49,541 nt of DNA from Candidatus Anaeroferrophillus wilburensis (GCA_016934315.1 JAFGSY010000004.1:1-49541); one strand, 5' to 3'; counted from the first letter of the stretch, positions 37,523 through 47,130 are shown. Numbers and translations are program-made. Notes: generated by a model from the sequence alone, not told the origin.

Positions 37523-37978
37523 GAGAAATGAAAATTCAACCGAAAAGCCGCCATAATCAGTGACAAAAGGCAGCACAATGATTGGTGATGACGTGATGTG
37601 GCGGACAGTGTGGTTGGTGCCGGCGATGATGGTTGGAATGCCGGCTTTCAAGTTGATGTTCACTGATTCGAGCTTGTTGCGGGCCTGGCCACAGATCATG
37701 TTGGTCAGCTCGCCCACCGCGTCGTTCACTTCCTCGTTAAGCTCGTCATGGATCTCACCCAGCATGTTTTCCAGGATGCCTTTGATGCAGGAAAAGGAGA
37801 AGGAGATCGACAGTGATCCTTCACGGTCACCGGACAGACCAATGATGCCCGTAATGTCTCCTGTTGCTGTTTGATCTTTTTTAACAAAGGGTTTTCCAGG
37901 CGTTGAGGTCACGAAGGCCATGGTTTTGAGAACATGAATGGTAGCCTCCAGAAAAGGGTTTATATAGCGAACATCCAC
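37517..37978 (-). CDS. cheX: CheX-type CheY-P phosphatase
   Basis: A 153-residue CheX with the canonical catalytic helix NDAVGELTNMICGQARNKL (Glu and Asn separated by two residues). It should dephosphorylate CheY-P to end signalling. GTG 37978 is preceded by GGGAG at good spacing. It is convergent to the chemotaxis operon and shares its terminator, so it is regulated separately from the operon's own CheX/CheC-like gene. Confidence 0.9.
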   Translation of the reverse strand: MDVRYINPFLEATIHVLKTMAFVTSTPGKPFVKKDQTATGDITGIIGLSGDREGSLSISFSFSCIKGILENMLGEIHDELNEEVNDAVGELTNMICGQARNKLESVNINLKAGIPTIIAGTNHTVRHITSSPIIVLPFVTDYGGFSVEFSFLE

Positions 37979-38289
37979 AGAAATCTCCCACTCTGCTTCT
38001 TGGTTTCAGGTTGATTGTTCCAGTACTAACCATGCTTCAGATATCAAATCAAATGCCAATGTTCAAGTATTTTCTAGATTTTTTTCATTGTTATTGGTAG
38101 AGTAATCGACATATTTCATAATCGCTAGGTTTATGGATCTTTATGGTCGTCTGATCGCCATAGCCATAAACAAGCCCCTGGTCCACTGGAGAGTGCCTGT
38201 TGTCTTAACCGTCATTGTTCAGTGGCGTCAGGCTGATATTTTGATGACCGTATCGGTTTTGCCGGGCATGTCCAAGAGATAGATCGACA
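37979..38289. other. intergenic region upstream of cheX and mltB-like genes
   Basis: This 311-base region must hold the divergent promoters of cheX and the transglycosylase gene. It contains a short open frame at 38133-38282, listed separately. An AT-rich stretch at about 38040-38110 is the most promoter-like part; no clear -35/-10 pair, RNA gene or repeat was found. Confidence 0.4.
38133..38282 (+). pseudogene. 49-codon open frame resembling the N-terminus of an RND-type transporter
   Basis: The frame starts ATG 38133 and encodes MDLYGRLIAIAINKPLVHWR followed by PVVLTVIVQW before a stop at 38280. The pattern of a short amphipathic start, a Lys-Pro and a hydrophobic helix is common at the N-terminus of RND-superfamily exporters. 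The rest of such a protein is missing. It could be a decayed gene stub or chance. There is only a weak ribosome binding site. Confidence 0.2.
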
Positions 38290-39183
38290 ATGTTGTTGCT
38301 TTTTTTCCGCCGTTGCAGGCCGGCCGTCTGTCTGTTGACAACCGTACTGGTTGCTATGCTCATTGTTTTCCAAGGGTATGCCGCCCAGGATTCCCATGGC
38401 TTATTGCCCATGGATGGGCTGATTAACCGTTTGCAGGCCGAAAAGGATATTGATTCCCGACTCATTCATAAGTATCTGGTTGTCAACCCGGTTGTACTGG
38501 ATCACGCTATTATCGCCAAAAATCTTAAACAGGTGGAAAAAAAGGCTTCCTACGACTATTTTCTTACCGACAAGCCCCTGCAGCTGGCGCGAAACTTTCT
38601 CGACCAGAACCATGATTGGCTGACCAAGATGGAGACCGGTTCACCGGTTCCCAAGGAGCTGGTGGTGGCTATTTTCCTGCTGGAGTCCCATTTTGGCCGG
38701 TATGACGGCCGTTATCCTCTGCTGCAGGTTTTTGCCTCGCTTTCTCTTTGCGACCAGGAACCTGTGTTGCAGCAAACCTATGACTTGCTGTGCCAATCCT
38801 ATCCCCAACTTGATTACCAATGGCTGGTTAAGCGGGCCACCAGGAAATCTTCCTGGGCCTACGGCCAGTTGAAGGCCTTGCTGCAGATGGGGGAGAAGGT
38901 GGATGTCGCCGAGCTGAAAGGGTCATGGGCCGGTGCTTTCGGGATTCCTCAGTTTATTCCTGCCAGTCTGCTCTCATATGGCGTCGATGGCAACGGGGAC
39001 GGTCGGATAGACCTGTATGATTATCATGATGCCGCTGCCAGTGTGGTCAATTATCTTGAACGCCACGGGTGGCAGCCGCACATGACTGCCGACCAGGAGG
39101 AAAAAATTATCTGGTCCTATAACCACAGTGCCTTGTATGTGAAAACTATTCTGGCAATTCGTAACCACTTGATCCAGCAGTAA
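38290..39183 (+). CDS. lytic murein transglycosylase (MltB family)
   Basis: The 297-residue precursor has a signal peptide (about 1-31, no lipobox Cys, so soluble rather than a lipoprotein like E. coli MltB). The SLT fold has catalytic E132 in FLLESHFGRYDG and the classic AGAFGIPQFIPASLLSYGVD, NGDGRIDLYD and VVNYLERHGW motifs. It cleaves peptidoglycan glycan strands to 1,6-anhydro products in the periplasm. A terminator follows. Confidence 0.9.
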   Translation: MLLLFFRRCRPAVCLLTTVLVAMLIVFQGYAAQDSHGLLPMDGLINRLQAEKDIDSRLIHKYLVVNPVVLDHAIIAKNLKQVEKKASYDYFLTDKPLQLARNFLDQNHDWLTKMETGSPVPKELVVAIFLLESHFGRYDGRYPLLQVFASLSLCDQEPVLQQTYDLLCQSYPQLDYQWLVKRATRKSSWAYGQLKALLQMGEKVDVAELKGSWAGAFGIPQFIPASLLSYGVDGNGDGRIDLYDYHDAAASVVNYLERHGWQPHMTADQEEKIIWSYNHSALYVKTILAIRNHLIQQ

Positions 39184-39260
39184 ATTATTTGCTGATAACA
39201 TGCTGATTTCGTGATAGCCATCGGTCTGCTGCGCGGGTGGTTTTTTCATGTTTCTCTGGC

Positions 39261-39292
39261 AGGGAGGGGAAGATCCCTCCCTTGCTTGTTTG
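39261..39292 (+). terminator. Rho-independent terminator after the transglycosylase gene
   Basis: AGGGAGGG (39261-39268) and CCCTCCCT (39275-39282) form an 8-bp GC-rich stem with loop GAAGAT, followed by TGCTTGTTTG on the plus strand. It separates the transglycosylase from the tmk operon. Confidence 0.65.
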
Positions 39293-39398
39293 ACCGACAG
39301 CTAAGGGAGAGCGGTTCTCCTGCTTTGCCGCGCATTTCCTGCCTTTTGCAACGCCTGAGTGTTGTAGCAGCGGTAATCGCCTGAGATGAGGTTGCCCC

Positions 39399-40055
39399 AT
39401 GGAGCAACAAGACCCTGGAGTACTGATTTCCTTTGAAGGGATTGAAGGGTGTGGCAAGTCCACCCAGATAACGCTAGCGGCCGACTATCTGCAAGGGCAA
39501 GGGGTTGATGTGCTCCTGACCCGGGAGCCGGGGGCTTCAGTGATTGGAGCCGAAATCCGCCGTCTTCTCCTGTCTCCGGAATTTTCTCCCGAAGTCATGA
39601 CCGAACTGTTTCTCTATCTGGCCGATCGCCGGGAGCATGTGATGAAGGTGGTCAGACCTCATTTGGAGCGCGGCGGTCTGGTGCTGATTGACCGCTACAT
39701 TGATTCCACGTGGGTGTATCAGGGCTATGCCCGCAGTGGAGATTGTGACCTGATTGAAAAACTTAATGGCCTGGTTACTGAAGGCCTCGAACCACAATGC
39801 ACCATCCTCTTCGATTGCCCGCCGGAAATGGGGATGCAGCGGGCCAGAGAGCGTAACCGGGTTGCCGGGATACAAGGGGCGGAGGATCGTTTTGACCAGT
39901 TGGCATTGGATTTTCATCAACGGGTGCGGGCCGGATTCATGGTGCTGGCCCGCCGGCATGCCGATCGTTTCAGGATCCTTGATGGCAGTCGGCCGATTCG
40001 GGATCTTCATCTCCGGGTGAAAACTATCCTGCAGGAGTTCCATGTCTTTTCGTGA
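39399..40055 (+). CDS. tmk: thymidylate kinase
   Basis: The 218-residue kinase phosphorylates dTMP to dTDP. It has P-loop FEGIEGCGKST (12-22), the DR(Y/H) motif in LIDRYIDST and the lid-region Arg cluster ARERNR. It overlaps holB by 14 bases. The order tmk-holB-ricT-metG is conserved in several phyla, so this is an operon for DNA replication precursors and translation. Confidence 0.95.
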   Translation: MEQQDPGVLISFEGIEGCGKSTQITLAADYLQGQGVDVLLTREPGASVIGAEIRRLLLSPEFSPEVMTELFLYLADRREHVMKVVRPHLERGGLVLIDRYIDSTWVYQGYARSGDCDLIEKLNGLVTEGLEPQCTILFDCPPEMGMQRARERNRVAGIQGAEDRFDQLALDFHQRVRAGFMVLARRHADRFRILDGSRPIRDLHLRVKTILQEFHVFS

Positions 40056-41046
40056 TGTTTTAGGCCAGTCTCTGGCTGTCTCCCGGTTGCAGGGTATGAT
40101 CATGGCCGGTACTCTGCCGGCTGCCCTGCTGCTGACCGGAATGGAGGGGGTCGGTAAATGTTTCACCGCTTTCCAGGTGGCCAAGGCATTGAACTGCAGC
40201 CATGGTCACGGAGATGCCTGTGATGCTTGTGCCGATTGCGGCCAGATCAGCCGTCGGGTACATCCTGATGTCATGCTGGTGGCGGCGGAAAAAAATCAGA
40301 TTAAAATCGACCAGATTCGGGAACTGCAGGGTTATCTCGGCTATGCTCCTTTAAGCGGCAGCTGGAAGGTGGCTATCATTGAAGATGTCCATTTGCTGAA
40401 TACTGCCGCTGCCAACGCTCTCCTGAAAACCCTTGAGGAACCGCCTGATCAGAGCCTGATCATGCTGGTAACCCATCTGCCGCAGGTTTTGCTGCCCACC
40501 GTCCTTTCGCGTTGTGTGGTGATTCCTTTTCTGCCATTGTCAGCCAAAGATCTTGGACATATTGTGCAGCGTCTGGTGGGTGATGCTCTGAGTGGACCAC
40601 AACAGTTGGCACAGGCCATTGCTTTAGGCGGCGGCAGCGTCTCCCGTTCCCTTTTTTTCCTTGAGGACAACCGGCTTCAGTGGCGTGATGAACTGCTTTT
40701 CCGCTTATGTTCTTTAACGCCGGAACGGCTGGATGAACTGTTTTCCTTGGCCGAGGAGCTGAGCCAGAAATCGGCCGAAGCCGAGCATGCCTGGTATGTG
40801 ATCGATACCTTTATTCGCGACGCTTTACTGTTGGCTGCCTGCCGTTCAGCTGCCGATCTTTTCCATGTCGGGCATGAAAAGGCCATGAAAGACCTGCTTC
40901 AAAAGATTAAACCTGATGACTTGCTTGCCTGGCGGGACGAGCTTATTCGCTTGCAAAGCAACCGCCTTTTCAATATAAATGTCAGACTGGCTTGGGAGGC
41001 ATTGCTGCTGCAGTTTGTTGGGCAGCAGGTTTCAGGCTGCGTGTGA
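40042..41046 (+). CDS. holB: DNA polymerase III subunit delta'
   Basis: The 334-residue clamp-loader subunit has an AAA+ N-domain with P-loop GMEGVGKC (Cys40 replaces the usual Ser/Thr after the Lys), the zinc-binding CDACADC (60-66) and the SRC arginine-finger motif in LSRCVVIPF. A modified P-loop is usual for delta', which does not hydrolyse ATP. Zinc Cys residues and context identify holB rather than dnaX. Confidence 0.92.
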   Translation: MSFRDVLGQSLAVSRLQGMIMAGTLPAALLLTGMEGVGKCFTAFQVAKALNCSHGHGDACDACADCGQISRRVHPDVMLVAAEKNQIKIDQIRELQGYLGYAPLSGSWKVAIIEDVHLLNTAAANALLKTLEEPPDQSLIMLVTHLPQVLLPTVLSRCVVIPFLPLSAKDLGHIVQRLVGDALSGPQQLAQAIALGGGSVSRSLFFLEDNRLQWRDELLFRLCSLTPERLDELFSLAEELSQKSAEAEHAWYVIDTFIRDALLLAACRSAADLFHVGHEKAMKDLLQKIKPDDLLAWRDELIRLQSNRLFNINVRLAWEALLLQFVGQQVSGCV

Positions 41047-41109
41047 AAACTATAAACCCTGTTATGCCAGCGTGGCTGGTGCTGTCGGGGATGACGAACG
41101 AGGGATAGT

Positions 41110-41817
41110 GTGAAACGGTTTGCCGGTATAAGTATTCGCGGTTCGAGGAAAATTTATTATTTTGAAGCTGGTGCGCTTCACCTTGAGATTGGCAATGATG
41201 TTATTGTTGAAACCGAACGGGGTGTCAATATTGGCAAGGTGATGGTTCTGCCGATCCATACGCTGCCTAAAAAAGCCATGGGCCACAAGGGTGAGGTGAA
41301 AAAGGTGATCCGGCTAGCCCGGGAGGATGATTTTGAAAAACTGGCCGAGCACCAGTTGAAAGAAAAAGCAGCCCTTGCTCTCTGTAATGAGTTTGTTAAA
41401 GAGCATGACCTGGAAATGAAACTGGTGCGGGTTGAATATCTCCATGATGGCAGTAAAGCGATTTTTTATTTTACGGCGGAAAATCGGGTTGATTTCCGGG
41501 AACTGGTAAAAAATCTCGCCCATCAGCTTCATATCCGCATTGAAATGCGGCAGATCGGGATCAGAGATGCATCCGGCATGCTTGGCGGCTTGGGCGTCTG
41601 CGGCCGGGAGCTCTGCTGTGCCTCTTTTCTCAACAGTTTTGAGCCGGTAACCGTTAAAATGGCCAAAGAACAAGGTTTGGCGCTCAATCCGGTAAAAATT
41701 TCAGGCCTGTGCGGCCGTTTAATGTGTTGTCTTGGATATGAGTATGAGAATTACATTAAAATGAGAAAAGACAAACGGCAGGTCGGAAAACAGCGCAAAG
41801 GGGACAAGAAAGAATGA
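41110..41817 (+). CDS. ricT: PSP1-domain protein (RicT/YaaT-like)
   Basis: The 235-residue protein has the PSP1 domain (about 30-130) and a Cys-rich C-terminal block CGRELCCASF and CGRLMCCLGYEYE near 158-210, as in RicT, which with RicA/RicF carries an Fe-S cluster and modulates RNA processing in Bacillus. The role outside Firmicutes is poorly known. Start is GTG 41110. It overlaps metG by four bases (ATGA). Confidence 0.88.
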   Translation: MKRFAGISIRGSRKIYYFEAGALHLEIGNDVIVETERGVNIGKVMVLPIHTLPKKAMGHKGEVKKVIRLAREDDFEKLAEHQLKEKAALALCNEFVKEHDLEMKLVRVEYLHDGSKAIFYFTAENRVDFRELVKNLAHQLHIRIEMRQIGIRDASGMLGGLGVCGRELCCASFLNSFEPVTVKMAKEQGLALNPVKISGLCGRLMCCLGYEYENYIKMRKDKRQVGKQRKGDKKE

Positions 41818-43352
41818 CCGATAAACCAAAATCCGTCTATTATATAACCACGCCCATCTATTACGTTAATGATGTTCCCCATATCGGCCATGCCTACACC
41901 ACGGTGGCGGCTGATGTCATGGCCAGATACCAGCGTCTGTTGGGCCGGGAGGTTTTCTTCCTCACCGGAACTGATGAACATGGGGTGAAAATTGAAAAAA
42001 CAGCCCAGCAGAAGGGCGTGACCCCCCGGGAATTGGTTGACCAGGTGGTGAAACGTTTTATCTATCTCTGGGAGGTGCTCAATATTTCCCATGATGACTT
42101 TATCCGCACGACCGAGGATCGCCACAGTCGGGCGGTGTTGACTTTTTTCAAGGCGGTCCAGGAGAACCAGGATATTTATCTGGGATCGTATGAAGACTGG
42201 TACTGTGTTCCTTGTGAAACTTTCTGGACAGATAAGCAGCTGGATAATGGAAATTGTCCGGAATGCGGCCGGCCGGCTGAGCGTCTTAAGGAGGAGAGCT
42301 ATTTTTTCCGCATGTCCAAATATCAGCAGCGGCTGCTTGAGCATCTGGATGAACATCCCGATTTTATTCTACCACCGGCAAAACGCAATGAGATTTTAAG
42401 CTTTGTCAGGGAGGAATTGCGTGATTTAAGTATCAGTCGGACCAGCTTTACCTGGGGTATCCCGGTTCCCGACCATGAAAAGCACGTTATCTATGTCTGG
42501 TTCGATGCCCTGATCAACTATCTGACCGCCGCCGGTTATCCTGATGATCCCGAACGGTTTGCCCGCCTCTGGCCTGCTGATGTGCATCTTATCGGTAAGG
42601 ATATCCTCCGCTTCCATGCGGTGTATTGGCCGACGTTCCTGTTTGCCGCCGGCCTTCCCCTGCCGAAAAAGGTGTTTGCCCACGGCTGGTGGACGGTTGA
42701 GGGGGAGAAGATGTCCAAGTCGCTGGGCAATGTGATTGATCCGGTGCAGGTGGCAGAAGAATATGGGGTTGATGCTTTTCGCTATTTTCTCCTGCGTGAG
42801 GTGCCTTTTGGCCTGGATGGTGATTTTTCTCAGGCGGCCATGAAAGGCCGTCTGAACAGTGAACTGGCCAACGATCTCGGCAACCTGTTCAGCCGTTCAA
42901 TCTCCATGATCAGTAAATACCGCCAGGGGGTTATCCCCGTTCCTCAACCGGAGGATCAGCGATACAGAGAGTTTGCCGCACTGGCTGATGAGGTGTTTCA
43001 CGAAGTTGCCGCCGGCATGGATGATCTGGCCTTTTCCCGGGTCTTGCAGTCCATCTGGAAGCTGGTGGTCAGGGGAAACAAGTTTATTGACCAGCAGGCT
43101 CCCTGGCAGCTGGCTAAAGATGAAAGCCAGTCAGCCTCCCTGGATCAGGTGCTGTATTGTATTGCCGAAGTTCTGCGCCTGCTGTCAGTGTATCTGTTGC
43201 CGTTTATGCCGGATAAAGCTGCCGCGATGGCTCGCCAGCTTGGGGTGACGGATCAGCCTGATCAGTGTGGCCCACAGTTGTTTTCCTGGGGACGCCTGGC
43301 AGCGGGGGTGGTGGTGGAGCCCGGGCAGGTTCTTTTTCCGCGTCTTGATTGA
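41814..43352 (+). CDS. metG: methionyl-tRNA synthetase
   Basis: A 512-residue class I synthetase with HIGH (23-26), a four-Cys zinc knuckle (C131, C134, C148, C151) and KMSKS near residue 300. It lacks the C-terminal tRNA-binding dimerisation domain seen in E. coli MetG, a common short form. It is coupled to the PSP1 gene by a four-base overlap and followed closely by the DUF721 gene. Confidence 0.97.
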   Translation: MTDKPKSVYYITTPIYYVNDVPHIGHAYTTVAADVMARYQRLLGREVFFLTGTDEHGVKIEKTAQQKGVTPRELVDQVVKRFIYLWEVLNISHDDFIRTTEDRHSRAVLTFFKAVQENQDIYLGSYEDWYCVPCETFWTDKQLDNGNCPECGRPAERLKEESYFFRMSKYQQRLLEHLDEHPDFILPPAKRNEILSFVREELRDLSISRTSFTWGIPVPDHEKHVIYVWFDALINYLTAAGYPDDPERFARLWPADVHLIGKDILRFHAVYWPTFLFAAGLPLPKKVFAHGWWTVEGEKMSKSLGNVIDPVQVAEEYGVDAFRYFLLREVPFGLDGDFSQAAMKGRLNSELANDLGNLFSRSISMISKYRQGVIPVPQPEDQRYREFAALADEVFHEVAAGMDDLAFSRVLQSIWKLVVRGNKFIDQQAPWQLAKDESQSASLDQVLYCIAEVLRLLSVYLLPFMPDKAAAMARQLGVTDQPDQCGPQLFSWGRLAAGVVVEPGQVLFPRLD

Positions 43353-43369
43353 TGGGGGAGAAAGTCACG

Positions 43370-43870
43370 ATGGCAGCTGATAACCGCCAACGTGCGGGAT
43401 GGAGCGGGATGGTCGGCGATCTGCTGCCCGGGGTTCTTGATCGCTATAAGTTGCGCAAAAAAATGGCTGTCTACCAGCTTTTTTCCCGCTGGCAGGAGGT
43501 GGTGGGCCCCCAACTGATGGAAAAATGTCAACCGTTGTTTATCCGGGGTAGAACCCTGCATATCAAGGTGGTTAACCACGGCTGGATGCACCAGCTGTAT
43601 TTTTTTCAGGATAGGATTATTGAACGTTTCAATGCCTTGAGCAGACACAAGCCGGTGGTTACCCACCTTCATTTTGAACTTGGCGAACTTGCAGCTGAGC
43701 GATTGATGCCCTCTGCACCCCGGCGTCACTCTTCAGTGGAACTTATCAGTGATCGTGAAAAGCGGCAGATCAAAAAAGATATCTGCCGCTATGTAAAAGA
43801 TCCAGAGCTTGCTGATATTATCTATACCGTGCGCCTCAAAGATCGGGTTCGCCAGCTGGTCAGTGATTAG
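43370..43870 (+). CDS. DUF721/DciA-like protein
   Basis: The 166-residue form (ATG 43370 after GGGGGAG) has a DUF721 domain (about 10-95) with FSRWQEVVGPQLMEKCQP and IKVVNHGWMHQLYFFQDRII. DUF721 includes DciA, the ancestral loader of the DnaB helicase in bacteria without DnaC/DnaI. The C-terminal part (about 100-166) is basic and unlike known domains. The stop shares a base with the next gene's possible GTG start. Confidence 0.8.
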   Translation: MAADNRQRAGWSGMVGDLLPGVLDRYKLRKKMAVYQLFSRWQEVVGPQLMEKCQPLFIRGRTLHIKVVNHGWMHQLYFFQDRIIERFNALSRHKPVVTHLHFELGELAAERLMPSAPRRHSSVELISDREKRQIKKDICRYVKDPELADIIYTVRLKDRVRQLVSD

Positions 43871-43872
43871 TG

Positions 43873-44718
43873 ATGGCTGCCCCTCCCGGAACCCTCTATA
43901 TCATTCCCACGCCGATCGGCAATCTTGGCGACCTTACCCTGCGGGCCTTGGAGGTGCTGAAAGAGGTGGATCTGGTGGCTGCCGAAGATACCCGGACGGC
44001 GCGCAAACTTTTTTCCCGCTTTGCCATTTCCACTCCCCTTCTCTCCTTCCATGATCACAGCCCTGATCATAGAATAGAGCGCCTCCTTCAGGATTTGCTT
44101 GATGGTCTCAGTATCGGCCTGATCAGTGAAGCGGGCACTCCCGGCATTTCCGATCCCGGTTATCCCCTGATCAGGAAAGTTATCGATGCCGGGCTACCGC
44201 TGGTATCCTTGCCCGGTGCCTGTGCTGCGATCACCGCCCTGGCTGGTTCCGGGCTGCCTCTACATGAATATTATTTTGTCGGTTTCCTGCCGGTCAGGAA
44301 AGCTGCCCGGGAGAACCGCCTTCTAGCATTGCGGCAGATTCCAGCGACCCTGGTTTTTTATGAATCACCCCGCCGCCTGCCGGCGACGTTGGCAGCACTT
44401 GAAAAAGTTTTCGGCAACCGCCGCATCTGCATTGGCCGGGAATTGACCAAGATCCATGAAGAATATCTCCGTGGGCATCTTCGGGAGCTTATTGCCGCCA
44501 ACGAGGATCGACACTGGCGCGGTGAAATTACCTTGATGGTTGAGGGGGCGACCGAGAAGGCTGATGCTCCTGCCGATGTCGGAATGGTGGGGGAGCGGCT
44601 ACGTCAACTGCAGGATGAGGGTGTGCTTTCTGTGCGGGATATGGTGAACCAGCTTGCTGAAGAGTTTCCTGAATGGCGCAGAAAAGATATCTATGCCCTG
44701 GTTCTCCAAACAGGCTGA
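43873..44718 (+). CDS. rsmI: 16S rRNA (cytidine1402-2'-O)-methyltransferase
   Basis: RsmI methylates C1402 of 16S rRNA using SAM. The 281-residue protein has the tetrapyrrole-methylase fold motifs LYIIPTPIGNLGDLTLRAL, AAEDTRTARKL, LISEAGTPGISDPGYPLI and FYESPRRL. ATG 43873 or the GTG just before it could be the start. A terminator follows. Confidence 0.95.
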   Translation: MAAPPGTLYIIPTPIGNLGDLTLRALEVLKEVDLVAAEDTRTARKLFSRFAISTPLLSFHDHSPDHRIERLLQDLLDGLSIGLISEAGTPGISDPGYPLIRKVIDAGLPLVSLPGACAAITALAGSGLPLHEYYFVGFLPVRKAARENRLLALRQIPATLVFYESPRRLPATLAALEKVFGNRRICIGRELTKIHEEYLRGHLRELIAANEDRHWRGEITLMVEGATEKADAPADVGMVGERLRQLQDEGVLSVRDMVNQLAEEFPEWRRKDIYALVLQTG

Positions 44719-44742
44719 CAGCAGGTGCCTGGATTTTGAAAA

Positions 44743-44772
44743 AGAGATGCCGCTTTTTAAAGCGGCATCTCT
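44743..44772. terminator. bidirectional terminator between rsmI and nrdJ
   Basis: AGAGATGCCGCTTT (44743-44756) and AAAGCGGCATCTCT (44759-44772) form a perfect 14-bp stem with a two-base loop as written (the inner A-T pairs would open to give a larger loop). It lies between the 3' ends of two convergent genes. Confidence 0.8.
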
Positions 44773-44803
44773 CGTTGGGGGAATCATCCTGCCTGACTAT
44801 CTC

Positions 44804-47065
44804 TTAAGCGCATTCCGAATATCCGCAGGCGTGGCAGACCATGCAGCCGCCTTCATGCTCAACAACCCCGCCGCATTCTGGACAGGCACCAAACCCCGGA
44901 TTCTCACTGTTGAGGGATTCATCCCTGCAGCCGTTGCATTGTTCCAGGTGCAGGCGGATCGCCTGGGCGATGGCGTCAGCGCAGGAGGTGACCTTGTTGT
45001 CACCGAACCCGAAAGGTTTATGACAGCTGATGCCGATCAGCTGTTTGACCATCGATTCCGCCGATAAGCCGCTGCGCCAGGCCAGAGACACCAGTCGACC
45101 GATGGCTTCACACTGGCTGGCGGCACAGCCGCCGGCCTTGCCGATGGTATTGAACAATTCAAACTGGCAGCCTTGCTCGTCAACATTGATGGTGACGTAG
45201 AGGGGGCCGCAGCCGGTGGTCATCTGGTAGGTATGGCCGGTCAAGACTCGTGGCCGATCCCGTTTGATGGGCGTCTCCGCCACTGGCATGACGGCTTGTT
45301 TGCGGTCGGTTTTGCCAATGTTGAGAACCTGGTTCTCGCGGCAGCCATCCCGGTAGATGGTTACCCCCTTGCAGCCCATTTTGTATGCCTGGATAAAGGC
45401 TTCCTCCACCTCTTCCACCGTGGCGTCATGGGCAAAATTGATCGTTTTGCTGACCGCATTGTTCGTGTACTTCTGGAACGCAGCCTGGGTGGCTATATGA
45501 TCTTTCGGGCTGATATCATGGGCAGTTTCAAAAATTTGCCGGTATTTCACTGGCACGTCATCAATGCCATGGACACTGCCGTTGTGGGCGATTTTTTTAA
45601 GTATTTCCGGAGTATAAAAATTATGTTCTTTAGCCATCCGGGCAAAGATGGGGTTGACTTCAAAAAACTCGTCGTCATCCATAACCCGGCGGATAAAGGC
45701 AACGGCAAACAGCGGCTCAACGCCGCTGGAACAGCCGGCTATAATGCTGATGGTGCCGGTGGGGGCAATGGTTGTTCTGGTGGCGTTGCGTACCGGTACG
45801 GCGGGGTTGCGCTGTCCATAGATGCTTTCGGGGAAGTTGGGGAATGCACCGCGTTCTTCAGCCAGACGGATGGAGGCGGCCAACGCCCGTTCATCAATGA
45901 AAGCCATCAGCTGTTCCGCCGTCTGGCGGGCTTCCAGGGAGGAGTAGGGCAGCTCAAGTTGTAGGAGCAGGTCGGCATAACCCATGACTCCCAGGCCGAT
46001 TTTTCGATTGTCCTTGGTGTTTTTTTCAATTTCCGGCAGGGGGTAGCAGTTGATATCCACCACATTATCAAGAAAATGTACTGCCAGGTCAACAGTTTTC
46101 CCCAGTTTCTCATAATCAATAGCACCGTCGGTGACCATATGAGCCAGGTTGATGGAGCCCAGGTTGCATGATTCATAGGGCAACAGGGGTTGTTCGCCGC
46201 AGGGGTTGGTGCTCTCAATCATGCCGACTTTTGGGGTGGGGTTGTCGGCATTGATCCGGTCAAGAAAAACAATACCCGGCTCGCCGGAAAGCCAGGCCTG
46301 TTTGACCAGCTGCCGAAAAATTTTCAACGCATTTTGCTTCCTGATGATTTGACCATCACGGGGATTCAGCAGATTGTAGTCGCTGTCGGTTTCCACCGCC
46401 TGCATGAACTCTTCCGTTATGGCCACCGAAAGATTAAAATTATGCAGCACAGACAAATCAGACTTAACTTTGATAAAGTCCATGATGTCGGGATGGTCAA
46501 CCCGTAAAATGGCCATATTGGCCCCCCGGCGGGTGCCACCCTGCTTAATGGTTTCCGTGGCGCTGTCAAAGACGGTCATGAACGAGATGGGGCCGCTTGA
46601 AATACCTTTGGTGGAGTGGACCACATCGTTTTTAGGGCGGATGCGGGAGAAGGAAAAGCCAGTGCCGCCGCCGCTTTTATGAATCAGGGCGGTATGCTTT
46701 ACGGCCTCAAAAATACTTTCCATGGAGTCATCAACCGGCAGCACAAAACAGGCGGAAAGCTGGCCAAGTTCACGGCCGGCATTCATCAGGGTAGGGGAGT
46801 TGGGGAGGAAATCCAGGTTGGCCATCAACTCATAAAAGGCCTTGGCCAGGGTATCGACATCAGCGGCTGGATTATATGTGCGCTCTCCGGCGGCGATCGT
46901 CCGGGCAACGCGCCAGAGCATGTCAGCCGCTTTCTCCAGGACTTTACCCTGATCGTCTTTTTTTAAATAGCGTCGTTCAAGAACTGTTTGGGCATTGTCG
47001 GCAAGCGTTGGCATGGTGGCCCCAGCCGGCAGGACAGTGCTGTTCGGTGAATTCTTTCTTGCCAT
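44804..47065 (-). CDS. nrdJ: adenosylcobalamin-dependent ribonucleotide reductase (class II)
   Basis: The 753-residue enzyme reduces ribonucleotides to deoxyribonucleotides with an AdoCbl radical, needing no oxygen. It shows the redox Cys C106 (LSACFVLP), the N-x-C-x-E active-site motif NPCGE (287-291), KSGGGTGF and the C-terminal zinc-ribbon CPECGG and CMVCHACGYSEC that carries the re-reducing cysteines. No ATP-cone is apparent at the N-terminus. ATG 47065 is preceded by CAGGAG. Two NrdR-like boxes sit 50-96 bases upstream. Confidence 0.96.
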   Translation of the reverse strand: MARKNSPNSTVLPAGATMPTLADNAQTVLERRYLKKDDQGKVLEKAADMLWRVARTIAAGERTYNPAADVDTLAKAFYELMANLDFLPNSPTLMNAGRELGQLSACFVLPVDDSMESIFEAVKHTALIHKSGGGTGFSFSRIRPKNDVVHSTKGISSGPISFMTVFDSATETIKQGGTRRGANMAILRVDHPDIMDFIKVKSDLSVLHNFNLSVAITEEFMQAVETDSDYNLLNPRDGQIIRKQNALKIFRQLVKQAWLSGEPGIVFLDRINADNPTPKVGMIESTNPCGEQPLLPYESCNLGSINLAHMVTDGAIDYEKLGKTVDLAVHFLDNVVDINCYPLPEIEKNTKDNRKIGLGVMGYADLLLQLELPYSSLEARQTAEQLMAFIDERALAASIRLAEERGAFPNFPESIYGQRNPAVPVRNATRTTIAPTGTISIIAGCSSGVEPLFAVAFIRRVMDDDEFFEVNPIFARMAKEHNFYTPEILKKIAHNGSVHGIDDVPVKYRQIFETAHDISPKDHIATQAAFQKYTNNAVSKTINFAHDATVEEVEEAFIQAYKMGCKGVTIYRDGCRENQVLNIGKTDRKQAVMPVAETPIKRDRPRVLTGHTYQMTTGCGPLYVTINVDEQGCQFELFNTIGKAGGCAASQCEAIGRLVSLAWRSGLSAESMVKQLIGISCHKPFGFGDNKVTSCADAIAQAIRLHLEQCNGCRDESLNSENPGFGACPECGGVVEHEGGCMVCHACGYSECA

Positions 47066-47114
47066 GTGGTCTCCTGATCAGGTTAAGATGTTGAAATTAT
47101 TGAAAGTTGATAAG

Positions 47115-47130
47115 ATACTATATGTAGTGG
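47115..47130 (-). promoter_or_regulatory. NrdR-box-like operator, nrdJ-proximal
   Basis: ATACTATATGTAGTGG on the plus strand matches most of the imperfect palindrome known for NrdR boxes (acaCwAtATaTwGtgt). Its centre is 31 bp (about three helical turns) from the second box. NrdR represses ribonucleotide reductase genes when (d)ATP is plentiful. Confidence 0.65.

Noticed and set aside
40042-41046. assignment as dnaX because of the AAA+ domain and zinc Cys motif
   Set aside because: Length, modified P-loop and position after tmk fit holB (delta') instead.
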